From Monoraphidium neglectum (Eukaryota; Chlorophyta; Chlorophyceae; Sphaeropleales; Selenastraceae): a DNA stretch of 10,897 nucleotides. The notes under the pieces were generated by a model. That model made no database searches. It was not told where the DNA came from and saw only the letters and a program-made list of their open reading frames with translations. Numbering within the stretch: position 1 is the first letter of the stretch; the number at the start of each line of letters is the position of its first letter. Below are positions 1 to 8,112 of this stretch, in pieces. The stretch covers positions 1-10,897 of the forward strand of contig NW_014012960.1 of NCBI RefSeq assembly GCF_000611645.1, in the 5' to 3' direction. A program made the position numbers and the translations under genes.

Positions 1-1662
1 GAGGGCGCTCAGGGACGCACGCAGTCGTGGCACGCAGATAGTATGGTGGTGGAGGGTGGGGACGTTGTGGCGCTCACCTTGACCATGCGCTCCTTGACGA
101 CGTCCCGGTCGCACATGCCGCGCTGCCCCTGGTGCAACAGCAGCGCCAGCTGCCTGCGCGGCGCGGCAGGAGCAGGTGCTTGCGTACACGCGAGGTCGCG
201 GCGCCGCGCGCGTTCAAAGCGCGTGCACACGCGGACGCGCCAGTGCCAATGGCTGCCCTGCGAAAGTGGAGAGCGCCAGCCCCAAACTGCGTTCGAGGTG
301 CTCGGCGGCTTTAAAAACAGAGACCTGCGGGCTGGTCGCCACCTTAAGCGACGGTGGCCTGGCGGCCGGCACGCACCTGGTGTGCTCGCCCCACCAGTGA
401 ATGAACTCTTCCCGGTTGTATACAGAGCCCGGCATCGAAAGGACGATGCTGCAGGGGAGGAGAGGAGGGCGCGGCGCGAGGGTCCTCAGACAAGGACGCG
501 TCTCTCGCACGCAGCCGCGCAGTCGAGGTTGTCGAGCCTGACAGCTTTCGCGCAAGGCCGGGCTTGGGGCATGCGCGTGCGTGCGCATGCGTAGCCCCCC
601 AATATCAGGGCGCCCGGCACCACGTGAAAGCTCGCACCTGTGCAGCAGGCGGGCTGTCGAGGGGCCGATGGAGCCACAGAGCGGCACGGGCTCCTCCCGC
701 GCGCGCGGCGCCGGCGCCGGCATCACCGCCGCCCTGACGGACGCGGCCGACGCTGCTTGCGGCTGGCGGCCCCCGAGAAACGGCAGCGTGCCGCTGCCGC
801 CGCCGCTGCCGCCGCCGTCGTGCCACGCACCGCTGGTGGATGCGCCGGTCGCCCCGCTACCCTGGCCCTGGCCCGCGCACAGCTCCGAAGGGCTGAGCAT
901 GTGCAGCAGCTCCTGCGACTGCGCGTCAAGCAGCTGCGCGTCGAGCAGCAGCTCCTCGCGCAGCTGCTGCCGCTGAAGCTGCTGCTGCTGCTGCCGCGCG
1001 GCGCGCGCCGCCGTGGCTGCCTCGGACTCGCTCGCCTGCGTGCATGCGCCGGCGGCGCCGGCCCCAGCCCCCTCGCCTTTTTCAAGCGCCCTCGCTTCTT
1101 CGGCCACCTCGGCTTCCGCCTCTGCGGCGGTTATCTCGGCGGCCGCGAGCAGCTGGTCGAGCGCCTTGCGCGCGTGCAGGAGTGTTGAGAGCACCGCATT
1201 GCGCGCCTTGACCGTCGTGTTGCGCGACTGCTCGAGAGACACTTGCTCTTGGCACGCACGCACCTGCTCCTCTAGATGCACTGTCGGCGATCACGGGCGG
1301 CGTACAGCCGTGGGGGCGGGGGGCGGCGTTGGTTGGGTCGGTGATGCAGCAGGGGGCATGTTGCGCGCGGCCGACGCATCGCAAGGGGCCGGTTGCAGGC
1401 CTGTGAATGTGCACAACACAACTGAGGAATGATTGAAAGGGCGAATGCACACCGAAAGGTGGGAAAGGCGTGGGATGCATGTAGCAGGACACAAGCACGC
1501 ACAGCTTGTGTTGTCAAACGCACGGCCGCGCATGCCGCGCACCACTTCGCGTCGGCCCTGCAGCCACCAGACCGACCATGTAATCTCACCGCGGATAGAG
1601 GATAGGTTTCTTTTCACAGTGCCTTGAGCATCAAGCCCGCCCGCATCCTCTTCGAGCGCCAT
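1..1662 (-). CDS. Leucine-zipper-like coiled-coil protein, function unknown (5' part, four exons; 3' end outside window)
   Basis: Exons in coding order are 1590-1662, 638-1280, 377-448 and 78-153. They join in phase to 288 codons, and donor GTGAGC at 77 opens an intron that leaves the window. Donors are GTGAGA, GTGCGA, GTGCGT and GTGAGC; acceptors are ACAG, CTGCAG and GCGCAG. The ATG at 1662 is the first in its frame after a TAG at 1687-1689. Residues about 26-75 (starting HLEEQVRACQEQV, later KARNAVLSTLLHARKALDQLL in part) resemble a bZIP leucine zipper and continue into an Ala/Glu-rich helix. Residues 121-130 are Gln-rich, followed by a helical stretch and a Gly/Ser linker. Residues 244-288 (EEFIHWWGEHTRQ core at 252-264) form a conserved-looking, Trp-containing segment. 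No complete bZIP basic region is visible: exon 1 offers only VKRNLSSIR. A transcription factor of TGA/DOG1 type is possible but unproven. Exon 2 is an open frame confidently coding; exon 1 is the least certain. Confidence 0.62.
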
Positions 1663-1890
1663 TACAGTACACGGCAGTCTCCAAAACTACAGGGTAGCGG
1701 CTCCACAAGGTCGCTACGGACTGAGATACTTGTAGATTCAGTGCCGAGACTGGAGCAGATCGTCGCTGAACAGCTACTTTCGTCCTTGTAGCGATACACA
1801 GTGCCAGAGACGCTCCGAGTGGTTTCGCAACATCCCCTTCTGCACAAATGGACATATTATGCCGTTCGCGACCAGCAGCCCGAGCGGCCC

Positions 1891-1905
1891 CTGGTCCGAG
1901 ACCAG
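1891..1905. repeat. Short perfect inverted repeat (6-bp arms, 3-nt loop)
   Basis: CTGGTC and GACCAG are exact reverse complements around CGA. It lies about 230 bp upstream of the start codon of the coiled-coil gene, so it could be a protein-binding site or a hairpin in the 5' UTR. It is short enough to be chance. Confidence 0.4.
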
Positions 1906-2339
1906 TGCCCCTGATGTCCAGCCACCTCCCACCACGCGGCCTCGGTGTCGTCCCACTGTGGGGTCTGTAGGCGCGAAAGGCGGCTGAAACATCAACACAT
2001 GTAGTTGTAGCGCTTTTTAGCATGGCAGCTGGCAGCGTCAGGAGCGAGCAAAAGGCGGGACAAAAGGTGATTTGCGCACAGTCAGGTTTACAACTTACCA
2101 GGCCACAGTGATGCTGGATTACTTGGAGGTGCGTTGTGATGTCGACATAGCCCATCCATGACTGGGTTGCTGGTCATGCTACATAAAGCCCCCTGTTCTG
2201 TGCCGCACCTCGTGTGATTTTTGTTGCGCACGAGCAACCACCAGTTGAGAACACGGAGGTAGTGTAGGGACAGCTTGGGAGCATGATCTGGGAGTGAGAT
2301 CACAGCATGACAGGGAGGCAGGTTGAGGAGGGGCTCTTG

Positions 2340-2383
2340 GCTGTTAACAGCAGCCTGCCTAGCTGTCAACAGGAGCATGCCTG
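2340..2383. repeat. Two tandem 22-nt units built on a GCTGTTAACAGC palindrome
   Basis: Unit 1 (2340-2361) and unit 2 (2362-2383) match at 18 of 22 positions. Unit 1 begins with the perfect 12-bp palindrome GCTGTTAACAGC; unit 2 has the near-palindromic GCTGTCAACAGG at the same place, two helical turns away. The position in the shared 5' region of two divergent genes makes a paired transcription-factor site a reasonable but untested idea. Confidence 0.55.
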
Positions 2384-3126
2384 CCGCTAACGATCGTTAT
2401 GCTCAATTGTCATGACATTGGATGCTGCGATCGGGTTCAGAGGGGGGAATTGGGAAAGCTTCAGGCTTAGCGTACAGATGCTACAGTCCCCTTGACTAGG
2501 CTTGGATTCACATCCCCTGGTATGAAAGCACTGTCCACCTTTCGCTGCCGTTGGAGTTACCGTCCCGCTCAATGCAGCTCGCGCCCATGCACCACCGTCA
2601 CGGCTCCTCTTGTCACCAAACTACCTTCGGTACGAGCAGTGGGTCCTGAGATGCACGCATGCGTCTGCTTACGAGGGCGCCTCGCGATTTGCAAAGGCCA
2701 AGGTGGGCGTCTGCGGGACGTGCACTTCTTGGCTGTCCACCGCCCTTCGACGTCAATTTTAATTTGCTCATCAAGGTAGGTAACGTCTTCCCAACACAAC
2801 CCAATCATTCAATTACCCCTTGAACACCCTTGCCGGTCTGGGTGCTCAGCTGCAGCCACCTTGCTGCTGGTTGTCTGCTGCGCAATTTGCACAAGCATGC
2901 GTCCAGTGAAACGCGCTGTACATCCTGCACAATGTCTGCCGATGCCAAGCTTGCAAGTGGCCTGCATCGGCCAGCTTCATGGAGTGGGGTTGTTGCGGGG
3001 GTTTGCGTCATCATCACCATGGAGGTTGAGCCGCAGCACATGCACTAGCAGCTGGCCGGGCGCACTACAGTTGTGCTGCATGGGGCCTAGACGCGCCGGC
3101 AGGTTGAGCCACATCAAAAGGACAAC

Positions 3127-4488
3127 ATGGCTCTCGTCAGACGGGGCCTCGTGGGCCTTGTGCCCAGGCTGCTCGCTCAGTCGGAGGCAGCGATCTGCAA
3201 TTCGGGCCTACAGGGCGTCGGCGCTCCGTCGTTGCGAGATGAGGAGACTAGCAGCAGTGGCAGCAAATGGATGCCCTTCAGGGGTGCGTTGCGCACCTTA
3301 CGGGGTTGGCAGATCGCGGTGTCTAGGCCGTGACCCTCGCTGTGCTCTCCGCATCCGCAGGCTTTGCCAGTGAGGTCACGGCGACCAGCCCGCTTGGTCT
3401 GTCGCCGTGTGACAAGCTGTCGGTGATGCCCAACCACAACATCACGTGAGCGGGGGCGCCGCACGTTCAGCCGCGCTCACAGTTGGCGCAGTCCCGTAGC
3501 AGTGGCAGCATGACACGTCTGTGTACTGCTCATGTCGAGTCTGCAAGTGCTGTGAGCAGCTGTATGTACGCAGGTCGGCGACTGCGGAGACATGACAGCC
3601 GCAGGGTTCTGCCGCTCGTGCCGCTGCGATGTCGGCGCCGACGTTGCGCCGCGCAGGGCCAAGCACTGCCGGGCAGAGCTCCCTCCATGCAGCGCCCCAC
3701 CCCCTGCTGTGGCGCAGGTACGACGAGTCCAACCACAAGCGGCTGCCCCCCAGCGCCACGCCTGGCGTGTCGCCGGCGATCCTGGTCCAGGCGGGCGGGC
3801 GCTTCTTCTATGCCACCGCCGCGCGCCTGTTGGCGCTCAAGTTCATCCTTTCCATGACTGTGGGTGGATGCCGCGCGAGTGGCTTGAACCCCGTGAAAGT
3901 TGTGGTGGCGCTTGGTGGGGTCGTCGCGGCCGGCCGACGACTGATATTCACACCGCAACCCGAGGGGAGACTGTTGGAGGCTGCGCAAACGAGCTCCGTG
4001 GCGTTGGCGGCGAGCTCATGGCAGTTTGGGGGTGGTGTCCAGGCCCGGGTCGCGCCTTCAACCCCGTGCTGCAGGCCGGAGGTGGGGACTAGACGCGAGC
4101 CCTGTCTCGTGCAGATGGCTCGCCCTTTGGGCTGCCCCCCCCCCTGCTAACGCGCTGGATCTTGCCTGTGCATGCTGGCACCCTCCAGGCCTCCGCGGAC
4201 GTGCTGGCGATGGCGTCACTGGAGGTGGACATCAGTGGCATTGCGGAGGGCGACGGCGTCACCGTCAAGTGGCGCGGGAAGCCCGTGTTCATCCGCCACA
4301 GGTGACCGCCTGTGCCGGCGTTCAACAGCGCTCCTTTCGCTCTGCAGCGGTGGTGCCGCGGTCTGCCTTGTCTGACACCCACCTGCACGCACTCGCAAGT
4401 AGGCCCACACATCACGACACAGTTGCACATCCACTCACTCACATGTGTATGCGTGCGCCTACGCATGTCCCTGCGTGCGCGCGCTCGT

Positions 4489-4526
<38 letters not shown>

Positions 4527-5591
4527 AATTCACCCACACGCCCGTTCTCACACTCATGCAGGACTGAGTCCGAGATTGCTGAGGCCAACGGCGTCAACCT
4601 CGCGGAGCTCAGGGACCCCCAAACCGACTCCGAGCGCGTGATCGACCCCAAGGTGCCACCACGCGGCCTGGCCTTGTCGCAAAACGGCCCGCACAGCCTC
4701 AGCAACCCTCACACCTGCTTGCGTCCTGCGCGCCGCGAGCGTCTGGTCTCAGGACGGATGGAACCTCCCCACCCTCCACCCACGCCCGGATATTTTGCGC
4801 CTTCACCCTGTAGTACCTTGTGGTGGTGGGCGTGTGCACCCACCTGGGCTGCGTGCCCATCGCGGGCGCGGGCGAGTACAACGGCTGGTTCTGCCCCTGC
4901 CACGGCAGGTGAGCGGCGCACCAGGCGGGGACGCCACCCCCCTGCCTTGGCTGCCAGCCAGTCGCCCGCACAATGTCAGCGGGCACGCCCATGCTGCACC
5001 GTGGTTTTTGGCCTTGGAGGGTCGTCTGCTCCTCAAACCTCATGCCTGCTTCATGGTTTGCTGAGCACTACTCGGCCGGCAGTATCTCTTCATCCTCTCA
5101 GCCCCTGCACCGCCCTGCCTCTGCCGCAAACCCCAGCCACTACGACATCAGCGGCCGCATCAGAAAGGGCCCCGCCCCCACCAACCTCGAGGTGAGCCCT
5201 CCCCTTGGCTGTCCCACGGTGGCGCTCGGTTGCTGCGCCTGCGCTGCATCGCCCTTCGTCCCCTTCCGGACAAGCCTGGCACTCCCCCTCATTTTCAACC
5301 CTGTCTCTCTCCGTGGCCCCCGTTCCCGAACCCTCCACCCCTCAGGTCCCAGAGTACAGGTGCGGCTGACAGTGGCTCCTGAGGGGCCTGGATTATTGCG
5401 GGGTGCTGTTTGCAAGTGGAGCTGCCCTCAAACTGCTGCTGCTCGCAACCGATGCATCGCCTCAGCAGTCGGCTTGGCATCAGCTTGTCCATGAATTGTT
5501 TTCATCTATTCACAATTGCCCCCGCGCACTTCCATGCACACCTCATGCACACCACAGGTTCCTCGGCGATGGCAAGGCTATCATCGGCTGA
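3127..5591 (+). CDS. RIP1: Rieske iron-sulfur subunit of mitochondrial cytochrome bc1 complex (complex III), complete, nine exons
   Basis: Exons are 3127-3283, 3361-3445, 3718-3859, 4189-4301, 4562-4652, 4814-4908, 5137-5191, 5346-5359 and 5558-5591; they join in phase to 261 codons plus TGA. The protein carries the 2Fe-2S cluster that passes electrons from ubiquinol to cytochrome c1 in the mitochondrial inner membrane. An Arg-containing presequence occupies roughly residues 1-55. A membrane anchor spans about 100-125 ([12 protein letters not shown] at its end), followed by the hinge ASADVLAM. The Rieske fold starts near 135, with [11 protein letters not shown] at 155-165. Cluster box 1 is CTHLGC (204-209) and box 2 is CPCHGS (223-228), so ligands would be C204, H206, C223, H226 and the disulfide C209-C225. 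The Pro loop GPAP is at 239-242. All ligands lie on exon 6. Length fits the family. The ATG at 3127 has context ACAACATGG. This is the mitochondrial type, not chloroplast PetC, judging by the anchor-hinge sequence and presence of KWRGKP. Confidence 0.96.
4447..4468. repeat. Small hairpin in Rieske intron 4
   Basis: ATGCGT at 4449-4454 pairs exactly with ACGCAT at 4461-4466, and two G-T wobbles extend the stem to 4447-4468. It directly precedes the alternating purine-pyrimidine tract and the CA repeat in the same intron. No function is evident. Confidence 0.4.
4490..4524 (+). repeat. (CA)17 microsatellite in Rieske intron 4
   Basis: An uninterrupted 35-nt CA tract ends 37 nt before the acceptor of exon 5 (exon starts 4562). 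It follows a GC/GT alternating purine-pyrimidine stretch (about 4471-4489), so the whole block is of the kind that can adopt Z-DNA. It is placed where a branch point and pyrimidine tract would sit and is probably polymorphic. Confidence 0.95.
5346..5359 (+). other. 14-nt micro-exon (exon 8) of the Rieske gene
   Basis: The exon encodes V-P-E-Y and two bases of an Arg codon. It is bounded by acceptor CTCAG at 5341-5345 and donor GTGCGG at 5360. It is needed to join exon 7 (ending ..TNLE) to exon 9 ([10 protein letters not shown] stop) with correct phase and to supply the conserved VPxYRF segment near the C-terminus of Rieske proteins. Confidence 0.85.
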
Positions 5592-5916
5592 CCTGGCACC
5601 CAGCATGGCATTCAGCCTGAGGCGTGCTTTCTCGTGGCCCAGGCACATGCACGACAGACAGCCGCACATGCCTCACGGCTCACAATGGGTCTGCATGGCT
5701 TTGTATGGGCGGCTCCTGGTGGCATGGATTGCAGCAGCAGCGCTGCATGCACACAAGCTTGACATTGAGCACCCAGAGCTTAACTTTGGTGTGGGGGTTG
5801 GTTCAGGGCAAGTGGCGCGGACCGATCGATCTGGCGGGCTGCAGGTCCCGTCTGCGTTGCAGCGGCTGACTGCCATACGCCCTACCAGGGAAGGTTTGAT
5901 GCCACGAGGCGGGCAA

Positions 5917-5921
5917 TGTAA
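5917..5921 (+). promoter_or_regulatory. Candidate poly(A) signal TGTAA for the Rieske gene
   Basis: TGTAA lies 326 nt after the Rieske stop codon and is the first such pentamer I see downstream. In green algae the nuclear poly(A) signal is typically UGUAA, with cleavage roughly 10-20 nt later. Confidence 0.6.
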
Positions 5922-6183
5922 CATTGGTACCTGTGGCTCTCTGCGCCTGCCGTGGTGGTGAATGGCGCTCGTACCTCAGCACGAGGCGAGCCGGGCGGCC
6001 CCACAACAGCGGCGTGCATGGCCTGCGTGCGCCACGTGCCAGAATGTGGATGCATGCATTTAATTGTCCACTATGTATTCGAGATCAAACACAGTTGGCA
6101 AGATAAATCCACTCAACATGCAACGTGAGCTGATAACAAAGTGTGTGCTGCTGGACATGTGTCAAGCAAGCCATGGGCCAGCT

Positions 6184-6188
6184 TTACA
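6184..6188 (-). promoter_or_regulatory. Candidate poly(A) signal TGTAA for the C2-domain gene
   Basis: TTACA on the plus strand reads TGTAA on the minus strand, about 300 nt after the C2 gene's stop codon at 6485-6487. It faces the Rieske signal, as expected for convergent genes. Confidence 0.55.
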
Positions 6189-6484
6189 AAAAAAGCCAAT
6201 ACCACGGTGCTTTGTGCTTGAACAAAAACCACCCACTTCTTTGGAGAGGGTGCTACGCACGACAAAATTGCAATCTGCAAAATGCAAGCAATGCGTCTGT
6301 GCAGCCAGGCGTGCATGCAGAGTGTAGTAAGCCATCCATAGCCGGCCGCGGCCACATGACATCGCACGCCACAGCCCTGGGGTAGCGGAGCCACATGGCT
6401 GCGCCACCACCGCATGCTATTAAGGGCGTCACCCTGTGCGCCATGCTTGTGGGGTCATGGGGTGATAGCACTTGGCAGGCGGAA

Positions 6485-7774
6485 TCAGAAGATGGCGTCC
6501 AGTGCCAGGCCTGCAGCCAGTCCGCCCAGCAAAGCCGTGCCTATGCCAATGCCGGGCTTCGACGGCCGTGCCGCCTGCGCGGGAGCGTGCCCACCGTTGG
6601 GCGGCGGGCCGCTGCCATACACCACGGGCATAGTGGGCAGCTGCTGGGGACCGCTGCTATGGTAAGGCGCCTGCTGTGCATAGCCAGCGGGCGGCTGCTG
6701 TGGGTACGGCGGCTGCTGCTGGGGGTACGGCAGCTGCTGCGCCAGCTTGCCGCTCGACGGCGATGCTGCAGCTGCAGGTGGGGCCCACTGGTGAGGGTAG
6801 GCCAAAGGGTCATGGGGGTAGGGTGAGGGGGCCACCGCGGACTGCGGTGCCTGCACGGGCGCCTGCGGCTGGCCCCAGGAGGGGGTGGCGGGCTTCTGCT
6901 GGCCCCACTGTGACCCGCTGGTAGGCTCCTGCTGGCCCCACTGCGGTGCGCTGAGCGCACCTACAGCAGGGTACCCCATCGCCGCGGGCTGGGGCTGCTG
7001 TGGGTACGATGTCTGCGACGCTGACACCTGCCACTGCTGCTGGTGCTGCGCTGGCGGCGGCGCCTGCCACTGCGGGGGTGGGATCGCCGCCGCGCCCGCC
7101 TGCTGCAGCGCAGCCTGCTGATGGCGGTCGCGCAGCTGAAATCGCATCTGCAGCGCCACCTCACAGACGGGGGGGCCGCCGCGGGGCGGCAGGATTGGGA
7201 CGACCAGCGCCTGAGCACCCTCTGTGATCACGACCCACAGGGACACGCGCGCCGTGCCGAGCAGAGTGTCTGGCCCAAACACGGATTCGTAGACCTGCAG
7301 CAATATCTCTTCGTCCGCCTCGGTGACAGTAAACGTCACTTCATCGTTGATGTCTGCGGCAAGTCCAGACCTGGTCTTGGCGGTGCGGGTCTCGCAGGCG
7401 GCCGTCTTGGCGTTGGTTGTGTGGATGCGGACGTAAACCTTGCGCTTGCCGCCTGGAACAATCCGTACTTGGCCAACTGGGGTGAACAATGGTGGCACGA
7501 TGCGAATTAGATGAGGAACAGGTCTACGAGGCGAGGGGGGATGCCGATGTGCGCAAACGGTCACGAGCGGCACTCGATACAGGCCTAGGGCGCGTGTGGG
7601 CACTTGCCGCTTGCAGAGGGTGCACGGAAGGCCACTGGCTGGCCATGCGTGCAGGCACGTTCCGAGCCTGGCGCGGGGCAGTGCGACCAACCCGCCGGGC
7701 TGCTCCCCCTCCCATGCCTCCTCCTAGAAGTCTTCATGCCACCTACCGTGTATTTTTAGAGTTCCTGACGCCAT
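6485..7774 (-). CDS. SRC2-like C2-domain protein with Pro/Gln-rich tail and glycine-zipper-like C-terminus, complete, two exons
   Basis: Exon 1 is 7747-7774 (nine codons plus one base, MASGTLKIH) and exon 2 is 6485-7476; joined they give 339 aa. The intron has donor GTAGGT, the only GTA donor in the window, and acceptor CCCCAG. The join gives GTLKIHVGQVRIVPGGKRK, which continues the first C2 strand naturally. The C2 domain spans about 1-125 (KVYVRIH at 22-28, DEVTFTV at 54-60, ILLQVYES at 67-74, LLGTARVSL at 81-89, VALQMRFQL at 116-124). Residues 140-310 are Pro/Gln/Ala-rich with WGQQ and YPQQ repeats. The last 22 residues (318-339, GIGIGTALLGG then LAAGLALDAIF) are hydrophobic and glycine-spaced. 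This order, C2 then P/Y/Q-rich then Gly-rich hydrophobic end, is that of plant SRC2 (cold-regulated, membrane-associated) proteins. Calcium-loop Asp residues seem mostly missing: loop 1 is PGGKRK. Partner and substrate are unknown. Confidence 0.85.
6692..6740 (-). repeat. YPQQ-type coding repeat in the C2 protein tail
   Basis: Two near-identical units encode PYPQQQP and PYPQQPP (residues 259-272), followed by a related GYAQQ. The DNA shows repeated GTAC-C-CAGCAGCAGCC-like units on the minus strand. The motif resembles the XYPPX repeats found in the tails of SRC2-type proteins. Confidence 0.75.
6864..6943 (-). repeat. 11-residue WGQQ tandem repeat in the C2 protein tail
   Basis: Units QWGQQEPTSGS and QWGQQKPATPS are consecutive (residues 188-209), followed by a partial WGQPQ. 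At DNA level the copies starting near 6896 and 6929 are 33 nt apart and share a 15-nt identical core, CTGCTGGCCCCACTG on the plus strand, pointing to recent tandem duplication. Confidence 0.85.
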
Positions 7775-8112
7775 GTCTCTGCAGCGCTTGGCTGGGCTTG
7801 CCTCGCTCGAAGCAGGTGGTTCACGATACTAGCAAGTGTTATCCGGGCTTGGGACTTCTTTGGGCACCTGGGGTTGTGAATTAGACTCGACAAGGGCTAA
7901 GCTGCTCAATCATAAGCCGGTCCTTCCAGATGAGATGAGCACAGCACGAGAAGCTCGAAGGTAGCTGACCTAATGACACAGGTATTGCCAGGGCGCATCG
8001 TCCATCGCCTTGAGGTGCACTACTTGGTGTGGTTTGATTTTAGCATACCCAACGGACCATTGGGATCAGCGCCAGATCATTTGAGTGAAGGGGGGCACAA
8101 AACTTGACCTCA
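7775..8112. promoter_or_regulatory. Divergent promoter region between the C2-domain and EGY genes
   Basis: Only 338 bp separate the two start codons, so promoters and 5' UTRs of both genes must lie here or overlap. No coding exon, clear TATA box or repeat is evident. An in-frame TGA at 8086-8088 closes the EGY frame upstream of its ATG. Confidence 0.6.

Larger units (their letters stand above)
1663..3126. other. Intergenic region between divergent genes; no convincing coding exon
   Basis: This stretch separates the start codons of the coiled-coil gene (minus) and the Rieske gene (plus), so it should contain both promoters and 5' UTRs. It is visibly less GC-rich than the flanking genes. Open frames on both strands (longest about 170 codons) have no recognisable domain, no amino-acid pattern like the real exons and no coherent splice phase with neighbours. 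Visible structure is limited to a 15-nt hairpin at 1891-1905 (CTGGTC-CGA-GACCAG), the 22-nt tandem repeat at 2340-2383, and an AT-rich patch near 2758-2770. I saw no clear TATA box at a usual distance from either ATG. A non-coding RNA or an untranslated first exon cannot be excluded. Confidence 0.6.
5592..6484. other. Convergent 3' region between the Rieske and C2-domain genes
   Basis: No exon is visible in these 893 bases; open frames are short and unlike known proteins. The region should contain both 3' UTRs. One TGTAA faces each direction (5917-5921 plus, 6184-6188 minus), leaving about 260 bp between the two signals. Composition drops in GC from about 6050 to 6300. Confidence 0.7.

Noticed and set aside
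43..594. Plus-strand open frame of 183 codons opposite the coiled-coil gene
   Set aside because: It is Arg/Cys-rich antisense reading across exons and introns of the minus-strand gene.
1631..2155. Minus-strand open frame of 174 codons upstream of the coiled-coil gene
   Set aside because: No recognisable domain; its end overlaps exon 1 of the coiled-coil gene in another frame and its composition is not like the real exons.
2569..2808. Minus-strand frame with a YLDEQIKIDVEGRW stretch, considered as a mobile-element remnant
   Set aside because: Only about 80 codons, no second motif, no terminal repeats and no family I can name.
4134..4145. Poly-C tract in Rieske intron 3, considered as a regulatory element
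   Set aside because: A simple homopolymer inside an intron, too far (over 40 nt) from the acceptor to assign a role.
4026..5195. Plus-strand open frame of 389 codons across the Rieske gene
   Set aside because: It reads through introns 3 to 7 and the CA repeat, giving a His-Thr run, and is only partly in frame with the true exons.
7477..7690. Upstream extension of the C2-domain frame to a TTG at 7690
   Set aside because: It starts at a non-ATG codon and is unlike a C2 N-terminus; a proper ATG exon at 7747-7774 joins in phase at the CCCCAG acceptor.
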